NCBI RefSeq assembly: GCF_000002235.5
Contig: NW_022145609.1
Coordinates: 37,374,130-37,438,129 of the forward strand
Source of the DNA: Strongylocentrotus purpuratus
Taxonomy: Eukaryota; Echinodermata; Echinoidea; Camarodonta; Strongylocentrotidae
Length of the DNA stretch: 64,000 bases
Reading direction: 5' to 3'
Under the pieces are notes generated by a model. That model was not told the origin of the DNA. It made no database searches and saw only the letters and a program-made list of their open reading frames with translations. Within the stretch, counting starts at the first letter, position 1; each line of letters opens with the position of its first letter. This document shows positions 31,715-43,000 of this stretch, in pieces. Position numbers and translations under genes: made by a program.

Positions 31715-33440
31715 AAATTCTTTAGATTTGTGACCACGATTGGTACGTCCCTTGAGAAACCAATGCCAGTAAATGATGAGAGAAAATAGAGGCATGAATG
31801 GCCTGCCATAGTTAAGTCCAACTTTAAGTCGATCTTAGTCTTTGTGAAACACTCTCCACGAACCTCTAAGAAACAGCTTGTGATTGTATGTGAGGCCGCT
31901 ATCAAGGTAGACACAATAATATTAAATTAAAGAGCGAAATAAATAAAACTTACTAGGAAAATATACGTACATTGGGAAGAAGAAAGAAATATAGGACCGA
32001 CCATTAACTATCAGCAGGTACCACCAATGAATATGAACTCACCCACAATCACACACAAACACACAAAAGCAATACAAAAAAGGAGAGTTCAGAATGAGAA
32101 AGAGAATAAAGGGAAGAGATGAGAAAGAGAAAGAGAAGAAAATGAAGAGGTGGGAATGAGAAAGAGAAGAAAGGGAAGAAGTGAGAATGAGAAAGGGTCT
32201 ACTCAGTCAAGGATGACATTGTTTTAAAAAATGTAACGTTTGAATAGAGTTCTAACACAAGAAAGTGTAGAGCTGAATTTAAGGTTATTAACAAATTGAA
32301 TTACATTCATGTACTCCTGTAATTCGGATAGAATGGGTTCTTATATCTGAACGGGTAATGGGAACACAAATATTATCCCGTGTACGAGTGTGATACGTAT
32401 GGAGAGAAGAATAAGTTCTAAACATATTATCGAAAAATACTAGGAGAATCCCTTTGTGATTCTTAAACATAAAAACTGATATAATAAGTTTTAATAGTTC
32501 AAACTTTGGGAGAATTATAATTTAACAAAATTGTATACTGGGATTACGACTGTCACCTTTTTTTATCAGTCGTATTGCACGATTTGTAAAAAATATAGTT
32601 TATCAGAAGAGATTGGGGGCATAAAATATCTGAGTTTGGATAAAACACCCATCTGCATAGTGAGACTAGGTTGAGGGCATACTGCAAAGGCTCTACTTAG
32701 CTGATTTGTTGCAGCCAGAGACTGGCAGAGCTATACTCTGCTCAATGCTTTAGGATTTGTGGTAACGTGTCAAATTGGAGTCTGTGCGTGCAGGCTAGTT
32801 TGAAAAAGAAGTCAGTCACTCAATAGTGTCTGACGTCTGACAGTGAAGTCTAGAAAGTAAACGGGTTTCCTTGCATAATTTGAATGCAAGGACACTGCTA
32901 ACGTTTAAATTTCACAGATAGGACATACGTGACATATTCATAATTCCTGCAATGATCTACATGCAGAATTTGATGTTGGCTGCAAAAGGGATATATTAAC
33001 TTTAAAATGTATATCTTGCAGATGCAGAGTCTTGGAATAGCGTACCCAGAGGCTGGGACATGCGAGAAATTTACCCTGCACTTTTTATTTTGCGATTTTG
33101 CAATTCGAAAAGATTGACATGCGGGTACAAAACAATACTTATTAAAATTCCAAAGAAAAAAACTAAAACTAAAAGAAGAGCAGGGGGTGGCGAAACACTC
33201 TTCATGCAACAAAGAACTGATAAACTTACCATTAACAGTCGAATTTGGGTGAATTTCTAGGTGTTTTGTTCTAAGTCATTTCTGGATTCAAATTTGTCAT
33301 TTTCATCCCCTTTCCTCTCTTCTTTTTTGTAGAATTTTTGTTCGCTTTTTTTTTTACCCCCTTAAAACAAAAAATCTTCGGGAGGGGGGGGGGGTAGGAG
33401 CGATTCCCATTGCCCACTCCCTTGTAATGTCAATGCTTGG
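31715..33440. repeat. dispersed repeat fragments and GA-rich run, no gene
   Basis: 31790-31865 is the inverted partner of 19290-19385. 32085-32200 is purine-rich (GAGAAAGAGAAGAAAATGAA type). 32660-32780 is the inverted partner of 18150-18310. 32818-33010 is repeat R2 in uninterrupted form (CTAGAAAGTAAACGGGTTTC ... GCAGAATTTGATGTTGGCTG), useful as an empty site for 3083-5470. A G-run lies at about 33381-33394. Confidence 0.65.
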
Positions 33441-33470
33441 GGGCAACCAAATGTACTGCGGTCTAACGTC

Positions 33471-33704
33471 TCAGAGTACGACAGGGACTTGGAATGCGTG
33501 AGTCCCTTTCTTCTTGAAGATTACCCCCAAAACAACCAAGTTTCCAACGAAGAGGAAATTGTACGAGGTCAGGACGAGTTTCAAGTCCGACACCAGCAGT
33601 ACCAGTTGCTGCGCATCGTTGACGGCAATTTGGGAGGATTTCTTGCAGAGTACCTCACTTATGTCCCACTCGGACATGAAACTGCCGTCGGTGCGTTCAA
33701 ACAT
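33471..33704 (-). other. possible exon of unknown gene, minus strand
   Basis: This block is less AT-rich than its surroundings. The minus frame reads MFERTDGSFMSEWDISEVLC ... LVLLVSDLKLVLTSYNFLFV. A CATATAG acceptor lies upstream (about 33721) and a GGG-GTAATC donor could end the exon near 33525. I recognise no domain. A plus-strand frame (33489-33767) overlaps and cannot be excluded. Confidence 0.2.
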
Positions 33705-33769
33705 ACATGCCGCCCTATCCTATATGTTGGCAACGTATACACGGTTCGGCTGAAACACGAAATATAACC

Positions 33770-35322
33770 AAAAATAAAATTGAACGAGGCTGCTTTCATT
33801 GATTATCCAGAGAGGTGAAAGAAAAGGAGAGGAATCAAGCCCCTTCCCTTTGACCCCATGCTCCAAGCCGTCGACAAGTTATGCGCTAATTGTTGACCAG
33901 GTGGTGAGATAAAAGAGCGCATGAAATTTCAGAATTTAGAATTCTTACATCAGAAAATGGTATTGCAGCAACTGTTCGCTGTCTCTTTCAATGATTTCTC
34001 ATCAATTGTTGAATGTGTAATGAGTAGAACAAGCGAAGACAAACTTCAGTAATTTCATCCTGTTTCCCAACTGCAAAAATACAAAAAACACGTGAAAACA
34101 CGCATTAGCAACGTAAAGTTATCGAAGATTGTAAATCATGGATTAAATATTGGGACATTAGAACATGCACAAATTAGCGCATTATCCAAAAATGTTGAGT
34201 TTTTGTCAGGATCTAATTTTTTCTTTTACCAACTCTAGCACATAAATTATAGGAAGGGCTGAGAACTAAATTTGAAAAATTGTTTGATGCACTATTCCCA
34301 ATACAATCCCCATTTAAAGTTGATAATTTACACTGAAATTTTGCCGGTAGTTTGATATTTTGTAATAAATGTAAAACTGGCGCCTGGCATCCGAAATTCC
34401 CCGCAGTGGAAGCGCGGCTAGGAGCATGGAACTTCAAAGCCAAGTGGAATGTTACACATCACATTGTTACTCTTTAAAACTCACGAATGCGTTTGAATAA
34501 ATTACAAGAGTTTCCACTCCTTTCTTTCACCTCCCTGGATTATCCGAACGTATAATGTAATACAGCAAACAGTCGAACCTTGTTAAATAAGAGGTCCATG
34601 TGACGTTGCAGATTACCTTGATATAATAGGAACTTGTTTTTATATCAGGAAAGCAAACAATGAAGAACAAGGAATTGGGACTTTTGTCTTTGCTATAAGC
34701 AGAATGCTGTATTAAAAGTGTTCCTATTATTGAGGTTTGACTTTCCGTTTAACCAATATTATGGAGTGAACTTTTACTTCTGGAATCTAGAAAGTACCTT
34801 CCACCGGCACTCGAATGTTTTGTTCCTTCAAACCTATTTAAAATTCCATTCGTGTCCCATTTTCGCATCACAGTAGGCCTACATAGGAGGTATGAGAGGC
34901 GCAAACGAGACATAATTCGAGGAATCTTTAGGTCCATGTCTAGTTTGTAGATATTTCTTTCCTTTCAGTTTGTATTGTTTATTTAAAGGTAGTATAAACG
35001 TGTTTTTTAACAGTGCGATCCAGTATAAAAAGTTTGGAGCGAAATAGTCACATTTCAGCTCCAACAATTTGGATGTTAATATTTGAATCACGCATTGTGT
35101 ATTGTGAAAAAGAACCACAACGGAGTCTTTGCCCTGTGGTCATACTGCAAACATTTAATTCGCTTGAGAAAGCCTAACTAGCTACTTAAAACTGCCCACG
35201 TCGCCGCGTTGTGACTCGCGCCCTTCCACAAACGGGCCTGCGGTCAATAGCGTACACCGCGGTACTGATCACTTGGTCGGTTCGCGACACTGCATGCTCG
35301 CTGATCACAACAGGCCTATATG
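33770..35322. other. no recognisable gene or element
   Basis: AT-rich sequence with short motif-free frames. 35200-35320 is locally GC-rich (CGCGTTGTGACTCGCGCCC) without a coding pattern. The last eight bases (CCTATATG, 35315-35322) are the likely target site of the next element. Confidence 0.5.
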
Positions 35323-35393
35323 CAGGGGCGGATCCAGCCGGCGGCAGGGGAGGGGCCCAATTCGAGAGAAAATATTTAGCGGCGAAACAGCCG

Positions 35394-35550
35394 CACTGTA
35401 AAAATTTGCTGTAACTCATGCAGTAAAATACTGTGATTTACAACAGTAATATGTTGTAATAACGATTTTACGATAATTAACTGTATAAGTACGTTGCTGT
35501 ACAGTATATTGCTGTAAACATCAGTGTCGTAGAGCATGGGAACAAATATC
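35394..35550 (+). repeat. 5' terminal inverted repeat and subterminal motifs
   Basis: CACTGTAAAAATTTGCTGTA is followed by short TGCAGTAAAATACTGTG, TTACAACAGTAA and TGCTGTACAGTA motifs in both orientations. In CACTA elements such subterminal repeats bind the element's own proteins. Confidence 0.7.
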
Positions 35551-35573
35551 TACAGTAAGCTAGTATAAAGGAG

Positions 35574-35836
35574 CGTGCAAAAAGCATTGTGGGATACAGC
35601 GCACATGCGCATTAGGCGGATCGGCTGCATATGCGCGTATGCGTTGCACGTGATTGGCTCCCGCGCTAGCCCGCCACGCCGCGCCGCCATTTTTAATTTT
35701 CTGCAAAGATTTGAGCTGAGATAGCTGAGCTGGCCGGCCTGATCCTGAGCAACGAATCTGAATCTGTTCTGTTCCTGGTCCTGATCCTCGAGCTGGGATA
35801 TTGATGACCAATAAGTCAATTCCAAGGGGATCCGAG
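35574..35836 (+). promoter_or_regulatory. candidate promoter and non-coding first exon of the EnSpm genes
   Basis: A GC-rich block contains a CACGTG E-box (35647-35652), an inverted CCAAT box GATTGG (35652-35657) and GCCGCCAT (35683-35690), an initiator-like motif. It ends in a consensus splice donor, CCGAG/GTAAGT (exon end 35836). The next good acceptors are TTTCTTTCTTGCAG (exon start 37133, transposase) and ATGATTGCAG (exon start 40057, SAM gene). The start site is not determined. Confidence 0.5.
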
Positions 35837-36219
35837 GTAAGTTACAGATTGCCAATTATCAGAGTCATGATTTGATTTGTATCCCGCTGAAGTGAAGAAT
35901 TGTCAGACTGTGGAAAGTATAGGGATTGTGTTTGTAATTGTTCCGTCTACGGTATATGTGTACTGTACGTGCTGTGCTGTGGTGTGTGGGACAGAGTCGG
36001 TAGTGTTAGTGCAGCACATGACACTGTACTGCAGTACCAGCGTACAGTGTCACTGTCAATGCGATGCCATTGCACATGGATATGCATGCTCACGTTAAAT
36101 TGGAAATGTCTAACGTCAAGACCATCAAGACTTATAACTTATACGACACCGCACACACTACGATCGACTACAGCATCAGTCCATCATGAGCACACTGCGT
36201 GATCAGTTGAATACGCACA

Positions 36220-36830
36220 AGTCTAAGCTCATGTAGTGTAGTCTACAGCACGTTACTGAAGAAATTACAGCAAAGTACTGGCAATCCTGCTGCATAGTGT
36301 AATTTTACTTAAAAGTTAAAATATGAAATAAAATTACAGTAAGTTACTGTAAAATTACTTAGTATTTTACTGTTACTTAGTAATTTACAGTAAGTTACTT
36401 TAAAATTACTGTAATTTACTGTAAAATTACTGTAATTTACTTTTTTGAAGGTCGCAGCGTTGTCATAGCAACCAAATAGGCCATTCCGTAACTGGCAGTA
36501 AGTTACTGTAAAATTACTGAGTAATTACTGTAATTTACAGTAACTTACTGCTAGTTTACAGTAAATTACAGTAATTTTATTTCATATTAATTTTGAGTAC
36601 TTGTCTACTGTAATTCACTGTAATTTTAATTTACAGTAACTGTAGGTTATATCTACAGTAAGTTACCATCAATTTTTACTCAAAGTATCTGCCTGTAAAC
36701 TTTCCTACAGTAAATCACTGCATTTCTTAGAGTAAATTGCTGTTACCGTAGGTTCTTCAAATACTAACAGTAAATTACAGTAATTTTTGTCTTTAAGGAT
36801 TGTAAATTTGTTTTACAGAAATCTATTGTA
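36220..36830 (+). repeat. 5' subterminal TTACAGTAA-type array
   Basis: Dozens of TTACAGTAA, TACTGTAA and TTACTGTAAAATTACTG motifs occur in both orientations, densest at 36330-36660. A matching array lies near the right end (47420-47700). The spacing is irregular, unlike a satellite. It would lie in the intron after the non-coding exon. Confidence 0.85.
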
Positions 36831-37217
36831 GTTTCATTTACCGCAAATGAATGTTAATTTCACTTATGTAGTAACATTCATAGCCGTGAAATCAAATGTT
36901 TTTTTGCGGAAGGTTTCGCATACAGTCATCATCAGGAGGCTCGTGACAACTGGTTATATTTGATGAATTTATGTTTTTCTTTCGATTTTCTTTTGTATTT
37001 TTTGTCCTTTATCTTTTTTTTTTATTATTCATTTGTCATTTAAATAACTTTTAATCTGTCAATGCTGTACATAAAAAGTTATGTGTACGTATGCATATTA
37101 AAGGTATTGTTTTCCGCTTTTCTTTCTTGCAGTATGCCATGGATTACTGCTGAAGTCACACAGTGTGCATGCTGAAACACTAATCAGACGGATGCTCTAC
37201 ATGGACATCATATACCC

Positions 37218-39893
37218 ATGTACGTTTGTAAGCTATGTAATCATTCTTCTGGATCATTGAAGCGGTTTTCTGAACACTTTTCAGTCCATAGAAATGTGGT
37301 GAATTTCGATTTCCCGTGTGGTGTTCCTGGCTGCAATCGAACATTCAGAAATTATTCATCCTTCAAAACCCATGTGCATAGGGATCATCAACCATTTTCA
37401 AGAAAAAAAGATGCCCAGTTTTTCTGCGTTTCTACCTGGAATTGTCCACTCTGTGCTGTAAAATGTGAGGAAATCCATGACATACTTTCTCATCTTAGAG
37501 TTCATATCAAACACGGAGTTGAAATACGCTGTCCTTTTGCCAATTGCAAAAAACGTTTTTCAGTGAGGTCGTCTTTTGCGTCACATATATCAAGAGTTCA
37601 CAATAAGTTAGACCAGATTCAGTTAGACTCAACTTCAAGTGAAACTGGTACTGTGTTAACTGAATCCGCCCAAGAAAATAATCAGGAGTTTCCTGGAAGA
37701 CTGCACTCAAGTGACGAGGAAAGTGTGACAGATGATGAAGTAGATGTATCCGCTGACTCATTCAAACACAGCTTATCCTTGTTTTATCTGAAGTTGGAGG
37801 CAAAATTACTACTGCCCAACTCTACAATTCAGGAAATAATTGACACAGTTCAGGATATTCATGCATTAAGCCAACAAAATTTGATACCAAAATTAAAAAA
37901 GAAACTTGAAGGAATAGGAATTACCGATGATGAGGTTACCAACGTTTTAACTTTATTTAAATCTGAGGATTTGTTCAGTGCTTCAAATTGTAAAGAATTT
38001 CGATCAGAGTCTACAAGAAAATCACATTTTAAAGCAGTTTTTGATTATGTTTCCCCAACTGAGATATATTTAGGAGAAGATCAGTTTGGCAAACAGCGAT
38101 TTTGCCAATACATTAAAATTCAAGACACACTAAGAGCATTATTCAAGCAGAACTCATTTATCAAAGATTACAAAGAGACTCATAAAGCTCAACCTGCTTT
38201 ACAAAGGACCATTCTACGTGATGTTTATGATGGCAGAGCATTCCCAAAAGATGAGCCTTTGCATAAAAACTCAGCAGTAACACTCATATTGTACCAAGAT
38301 TCTTTCGAAGTAGTAAATCCACTAGGCAGTGGGAAAAAAAAACATAAAATTCTAGCTGTGTATGCTACCCTCGCTGATATACAGCCCTACAATAGATCAA
38401 ACATTGATCATATGCAATTGGTGTTGCTCTGCAACGAACAGGATTATAAGGAATTTGGAGCCAGCGCTGTTTTTAGTCGTCTCATCAGTGACCTTCAGTC
38501 ATTAGAAGATAGTGGTATTATTCTGGATGACGAAACATGTGTTAAAGGTACACTACTCGCAATCGCAGGAGACAATTTGGGGTCTCATAACATTGGAGGT
38601 TTTACCGAGAACTTTAGCACAAGCCATTTTTTTTGTCGCTATTGCATTATTCGGAGGGACTCTTTTCGAGAGAACCCACTTGCAACAGGTAGTATCAGAA
38701 CAGAGGAGAACTATAAACAAGCACTACATCCTACCAATACTGACGAAAATGTGATTGACGGTGTCAAGTTTGATTCCATTTTCAATAAAGTGTCAAACTT
38801 TCATGTCTGCAAGCCAGGTTTACCACCTTGCCTGGGTCACGATCTTTTCGAAGGAATTGTTTCTGTAGACTTGTCATTGTTCATCTGTAACCTTGTCAAG
38901 GTGAAGAAATACTTCACCTATGAACAACTGAACAGGTCAATAACTCAGTTCACTTATCTTGGAAGTGATGTCAACAACAAACCTTGCACAGTAAATGTGA
39001 ATGGAAAAAAGTTAGGAGGTCATGCAGTCCAGAACTGGTGCCTGTTGAGATTACTTCCTGTGATAGTTGGCAACAGAATAAAGAATCCTGTAGAAGACAA
39101 CGTATGGCAGCTTTGTTTGAAACTTCGAGAAATTGTTGAGCTGATATGTGCATCAGTAATATCTACTAACCAAATAGCTTATCTCCAGGTTCTTATTGAA
39201 GAATACATCAGCGATGTGTGTGATATATTTCCAGAATACTCGCTGAAACCAAAGCACCACTTCGTTTTGCATTACCCATGGCTCATATCTCAGTTTGGAC
39301 CGTTGATTCGTCTTTGGACGCTACGGTTTGAAAGCAAGCACACTTTCTTTAAACAATGTTGCAGGAAACTTCAGAATTTCAAGAATGTGTGCAAGACACT
39401 TGCTCACAAGCATCAGCTATTACAGGCTTACCTTGGTGCAGGTTTCTTGTTCCCTCCCACTTTGATAGTAGAGAAGAGTTTGCCATTTGCAGCAAATGCA
39501 TGTCATGAGAAGATAAAGACTTGTATCTCAAATTGTAGTTTCTACAGCAAAGAGATGGATGTACATGTAGCACACAGGGTAACATATAAAGGCACAACCT
39601 ACAAAAAGGGCATGTTTGTTGTTCTTGGTCGATCTGAAGATGAACTTGTTGTTGGTCAAATTGAACTTGCTTTAATTCATATGGATTCCCTGTACTTTGT
39701 TACACAGGTGCATAATGCAGTGCGCCTAATAGACTTGGGCGTTTATGATCTTGTTGACAATCCTGGTAGCGACAGTGACCGAGAATTCAGATGTGTGGCT
39801 GTAGAGAAATTATTAGACTTCTACCCATTGCCAATGTATAGTGCTTTTGGATGTTGCTTAATACCATTACACCATGCTGTTGTAGATGAATAA
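37218..39893 (+). CDS. CACTA/EnSpm transposase with four C2H2 zinc fingers (891 aa)
   Basis: Predicted to bind and cut the element ends in the nucleus. Residues 1-130 hold four C2H2 fingers: CKLCNHSSGSLKRFSEHFSVH, CGVPGC...HVHRDH, CPLCAVKC...HLRVH and CPFANC...HISRVH. An acidic linker (SDEESVTDDEVD) follows. The C-terminal two thirds match a widespread invertebrate and fish transposase-like family. Candidate catalytic residues are D452 (AGDNLGSHN), D542 (GHDLFEG) and E705 (RFESKHTFFKQC), consistent with the CMC-type DDE fold; this assignment is inferred. The frame is uninterrupted in one exon, with splice acceptor at 37132 and a short upstream frame (37134) before the first in-frame ATG at 37218. 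AATAAA lies at 40027. Confidence 0.85.
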   Translation: MYVCKLCNHSSGSLKRFSEHFSVHRNVVNFDFPCGVPGCNRTFRNYSSFKTHVHRDHQPFSRKKDAQFFCVSTWNCPLCAVKCEEIHDILSHLRVHIKHGVEIRCPFANCKKRFSVRSSFASHISRVHNKLDQIQLDSTSSETGTVLTESAQENNQEFPGRLHSSDEESVTDDEVDVSADSFKHSLSLFYLKLEAKLLLPNSTIQEIIDTVQDIHALSQQNLIPKLKKKLEGIGITDDEVTNVLTLFKSEDLFSASNCKEFRSESTRKSHFKAVFDYVSPTEIYLGEDQFGKQRFCQYIKIQDTLRALFKQNSFIKDYKETHKAQPALQRTILRDVYDGRAFPKDEPLHKNSAVTLILYQDSFEVVNPLGSGKKKHKILAVYATLADIQPYNRSNIDHMQLVLLCNEQDYKEFGASAVFSRLISDLQSLEDSGIILDDETCVKGTLLAIAGDNLGSHNIGGFTENFSTSHFFCRYCIIRRDSFRENPLATGSIRTEENYKQALHPTNTDENVIDGVKFDSIFNKVSNFHVCKPGLPPCLGHDLFEGIVSVDLSLFICNLVKVKKYFTYEQLNRSITQFTYLGSDVNNKPCTVNVNGKKLGGHAVQNWCLLRLLPVIVGNRIKNPVEDNVWQLCLKLREIVELICASVISTNQIAYLQVLIEEYISDVCDIFPEYSLKPKHHFVLHYPWLISQFGPLIRLWTLRFESKHTFFKQCCRKLQNFKNVCKTLAHKHQLLQAYLGAGFLFPPTLIVEKSLPFAANACHEKIKTCISNCSFYSKEMDVHVAHRVTYKGTTYKKGMFVVLGRSEDELVVGQIELALIHMDSLYFVTQVHNAVRLIDLGVYDLVDNPGSDSDREFRCVAVEKLLDFYPLPMYSAFGCCLIPLHHAVVDE

Positions 39894-40084
39894 CATTTTA
39901 CAAGCAACTCTACCAGCTAGTATGCAGCTCACTCGTCAAATATGTGTATTTGAGAAGATATTCTGAATATTTACATAGAGCCTACTTCTACATGTCATCA
40001 AAACATGTTCATGTACATATACCTTTAATAAATGTTTGATTGTTGGATGATTGCAGACACTTTTGCACATCTTCGAAAGGGATC

Positions 40085-43000
40085 ATGGAAAACATAAGGA
40101 AGGAAGTCAAGTCTGTGCTACCAATGTTATCAGAGCCACTGCTGGATGCTATTCTAGAAAGACTACGCTCCAAGGGGGTTGACACCAGGGATGATCTCCA
40201 GTTTGTACAGGAAGATGATATTGTAGATCTGATAAAGCCGATCCATTGCCGTAGGCTCCTTTGTACCTGGAAAGAGACCGGTATGTCGTTTACATGTAAA
40301 TTAAAAAGTGTATACAAAAAAGAACATTTCCATCGAATATGTTTTTTCCCCCCTCTCTTCCATTTGGTACATGTATGACATAAAAAAAAGAGAACATTTC
40401 TGCTCTGTATATCACTAAAATTAGATGTATGTGTCAGTTTTTACTTCAAGCAGCTTCATGTGGTTCTTCTTTCAGCCTACATGTATAATTTAGACCTTAA
40501 AAGCTTATTTCTTTCATAATGATAATGATGATAAATCATTTCACTGGCACACAGAACTTTATCCATGGCAATCTTCAAAATTATCTTAGGGGTATAAAAG
40601 TGATAAAGTATATGGTGTAAAAATTATACAATTTTGCTTTGTTACCAACTATTATGCTAACTTTAGAGCCTTGCCACGGCACAATGACACAGACACAACA
40701 AATTCTCGCCTGGTGTTTCATAAATTTCAGTATTCTAGTAATTTTAAGCGCGGGCTGGGGCAGAAACATTTCTCTGTTGTTCCATATTTATAAACGAGTT
40801 TTGATGCATTCTAATATTCTTCTGTACAAAATATTTACTTTATTTTCTAGAAATCAATCCAGATACAGTTACTACGCAATCTCGCAGCATTGGAGATGCA
40901 TCGCCATCAGGTAGCAAAAGGCATGGTACAACCACAAGTAACTGGCCAGAAACAATTGATATCAGCGGAATAGACATGCCGGATCATATTGCAGTTAAAC
41001 TCGAGGCTGGAGAGCGTCTTTCGCCTACTGAAAGGAGCAATGCAATTCGAGGTTTTGTAAGTTTGATGATGAAACATGACCATAATCCGATAAGATCCAA
41101 ATGTGATATTGTTGCCAGGAGAATTGTAAGCGAATGGCCACAGAGCTTTTGTGACATGAATGAAGACAGAAGCAAGCTTGGTTCCGGTCATTATTCCCTT
41201 CTTGCCCAAATGAAAACGCGTGTAGAGCATGTAAATAGGAACAACACACTGACTCGGCATAGGACCAGTAGAAAGCCAAAAGAAGGAAGCAACAAAGTCA
41301 CTAAACCTACGGACGTATACGGATGCATCAAATGGCAACCCTCTCTTCCAAAGGGAGAAACGTTGGAGTCTCTCGGTGAAAAAAAAGAGTCGCTGAAAGA
41401 CATTTACACGCAAAGAGGCCCAGAAGAATCGTCTACAGGTGAAATTGACATTTTGATGGATCACACTTATTACCTGCAGAGAAAAATGATAAATGGAGCT
41501 CCACTTCCAGTTAGTGAGCTAAAAGAGCAGTGGCCTTATTTATTTGTTCCAGAGTTCTTCCAGAAGCACTTCAAAACTCTAACAGGTATCGATATCGCCA
41601 CATCACTGCTAAAGTCACTTCAAGAGAAGGGGCTAACTATTCTCCGCTTTCTTGCAAAGGAGAAGTGGGAAGATCACAACAAAGTTCGGCCACTTATTCA
41701 TCAGGTCGTGGCTGAAAAGGACGCTGTCGATATGCACACTGTTGCTGGTGCAGTTATTAAGGGGATGATGAGCTACTTCAAAGAAAAAGAAGACTCGCTT
41801 ATCCTGAATGGAGATGTAAGATTTCAAATGTTGCATTTCAGTATTATTTTGTAACTTACTGTACTTTATAAATCTTAAAGGGAAAATTTACTTACAAAGT
41901 TGTGAGAGCTCAGCACATGCAGAATAATGAAACAAACAAAATGACATGAGTTTGAGCACAATCGCACCATCCTGTGGAGAGTTACTGTGACACCATTAAT
42001 TCTAACGGGCCATTAACTAGGCAACTCTGTTTCTAAATGTGTATAATTAATATAAACCCAGAACAACTCTCAATATGGGTAGAGTACATAAATTTCACTA
42101 ATTTCCTTACCCTGAGAGATCAGTTATTTGTGTGACCTTGACCTTTCATGAAAGCATGCAGAATAAATAACGTCCTAATATTAACTTAGTAACAAACACG
42201 TACATGTATACTTATGTTTTTGGTATGTAGTGTACAGGGCCTACATGTATGTGGAGATGCTCTATTGTGACATCACAGATTCTGGTAGAGTTGTTAATTT
42301 GAGAAAAACCTGGGTCCATTCATGCCATAGGATTTTAATGGTTACGAACTTAAACTTTGGAAAATCATAGCTCTACACTGGATAATCGGAATTTGCACAA
42401 ATGTTTTGTCTTTTGTTGAATTTTTTTCTGCATTCAATAAACTTCCCAAAATTTGTAAAGAAACCTCGACCCCCTTTAATGAACTGAATGGAGAAGTCGC
42501 TGAATTTAAATGTTACTAAAATTACTTTAATTTCTCACACCATTTATTATGAAACCATTAATGTTTGTGCTTAACACCTGATGCTTTTAATATCAAATCT
42601 GAGAGGACATTGCATAATCATTTTGAAACCTGAAGATAGACAGGGATATATATGTCAAAATTAAATAATTTGAGGTGAAACGCCTATGTGATGATTATCA
42701 TCGCTTGATATAAATGTTCTTACTTTTTTGTCTATATTTTTAGGTGACTGCTACTCCTGAGGAGATTGAGGAGGAGACTCGTGACCACTCTGAATCGCCA
42801 TATCTCGTCATCCAAGGTGCAGTTTGATTTCCAAACACACATCTTTAATAAATTGCTCACATGTATAAGTTTCCTGCGTTGAAGGTCATGCATTGTAATC
42901 GCCATGCAAAGGTCTTGAAATTTATATCAAGCTTGGTCTACAAAGTATGGTGATCAAGCTTGTCTCTTTTCTCATAATTTGCCCTTGCTCGTGCTCAGAT

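Noticed and set aside
40907..41464. 185-codon minus-strand frame
   Set aside because: It lies opposite exon 2 of the SAM gene, whose frame joins correctly with four other exons; the minus frame has no domain.
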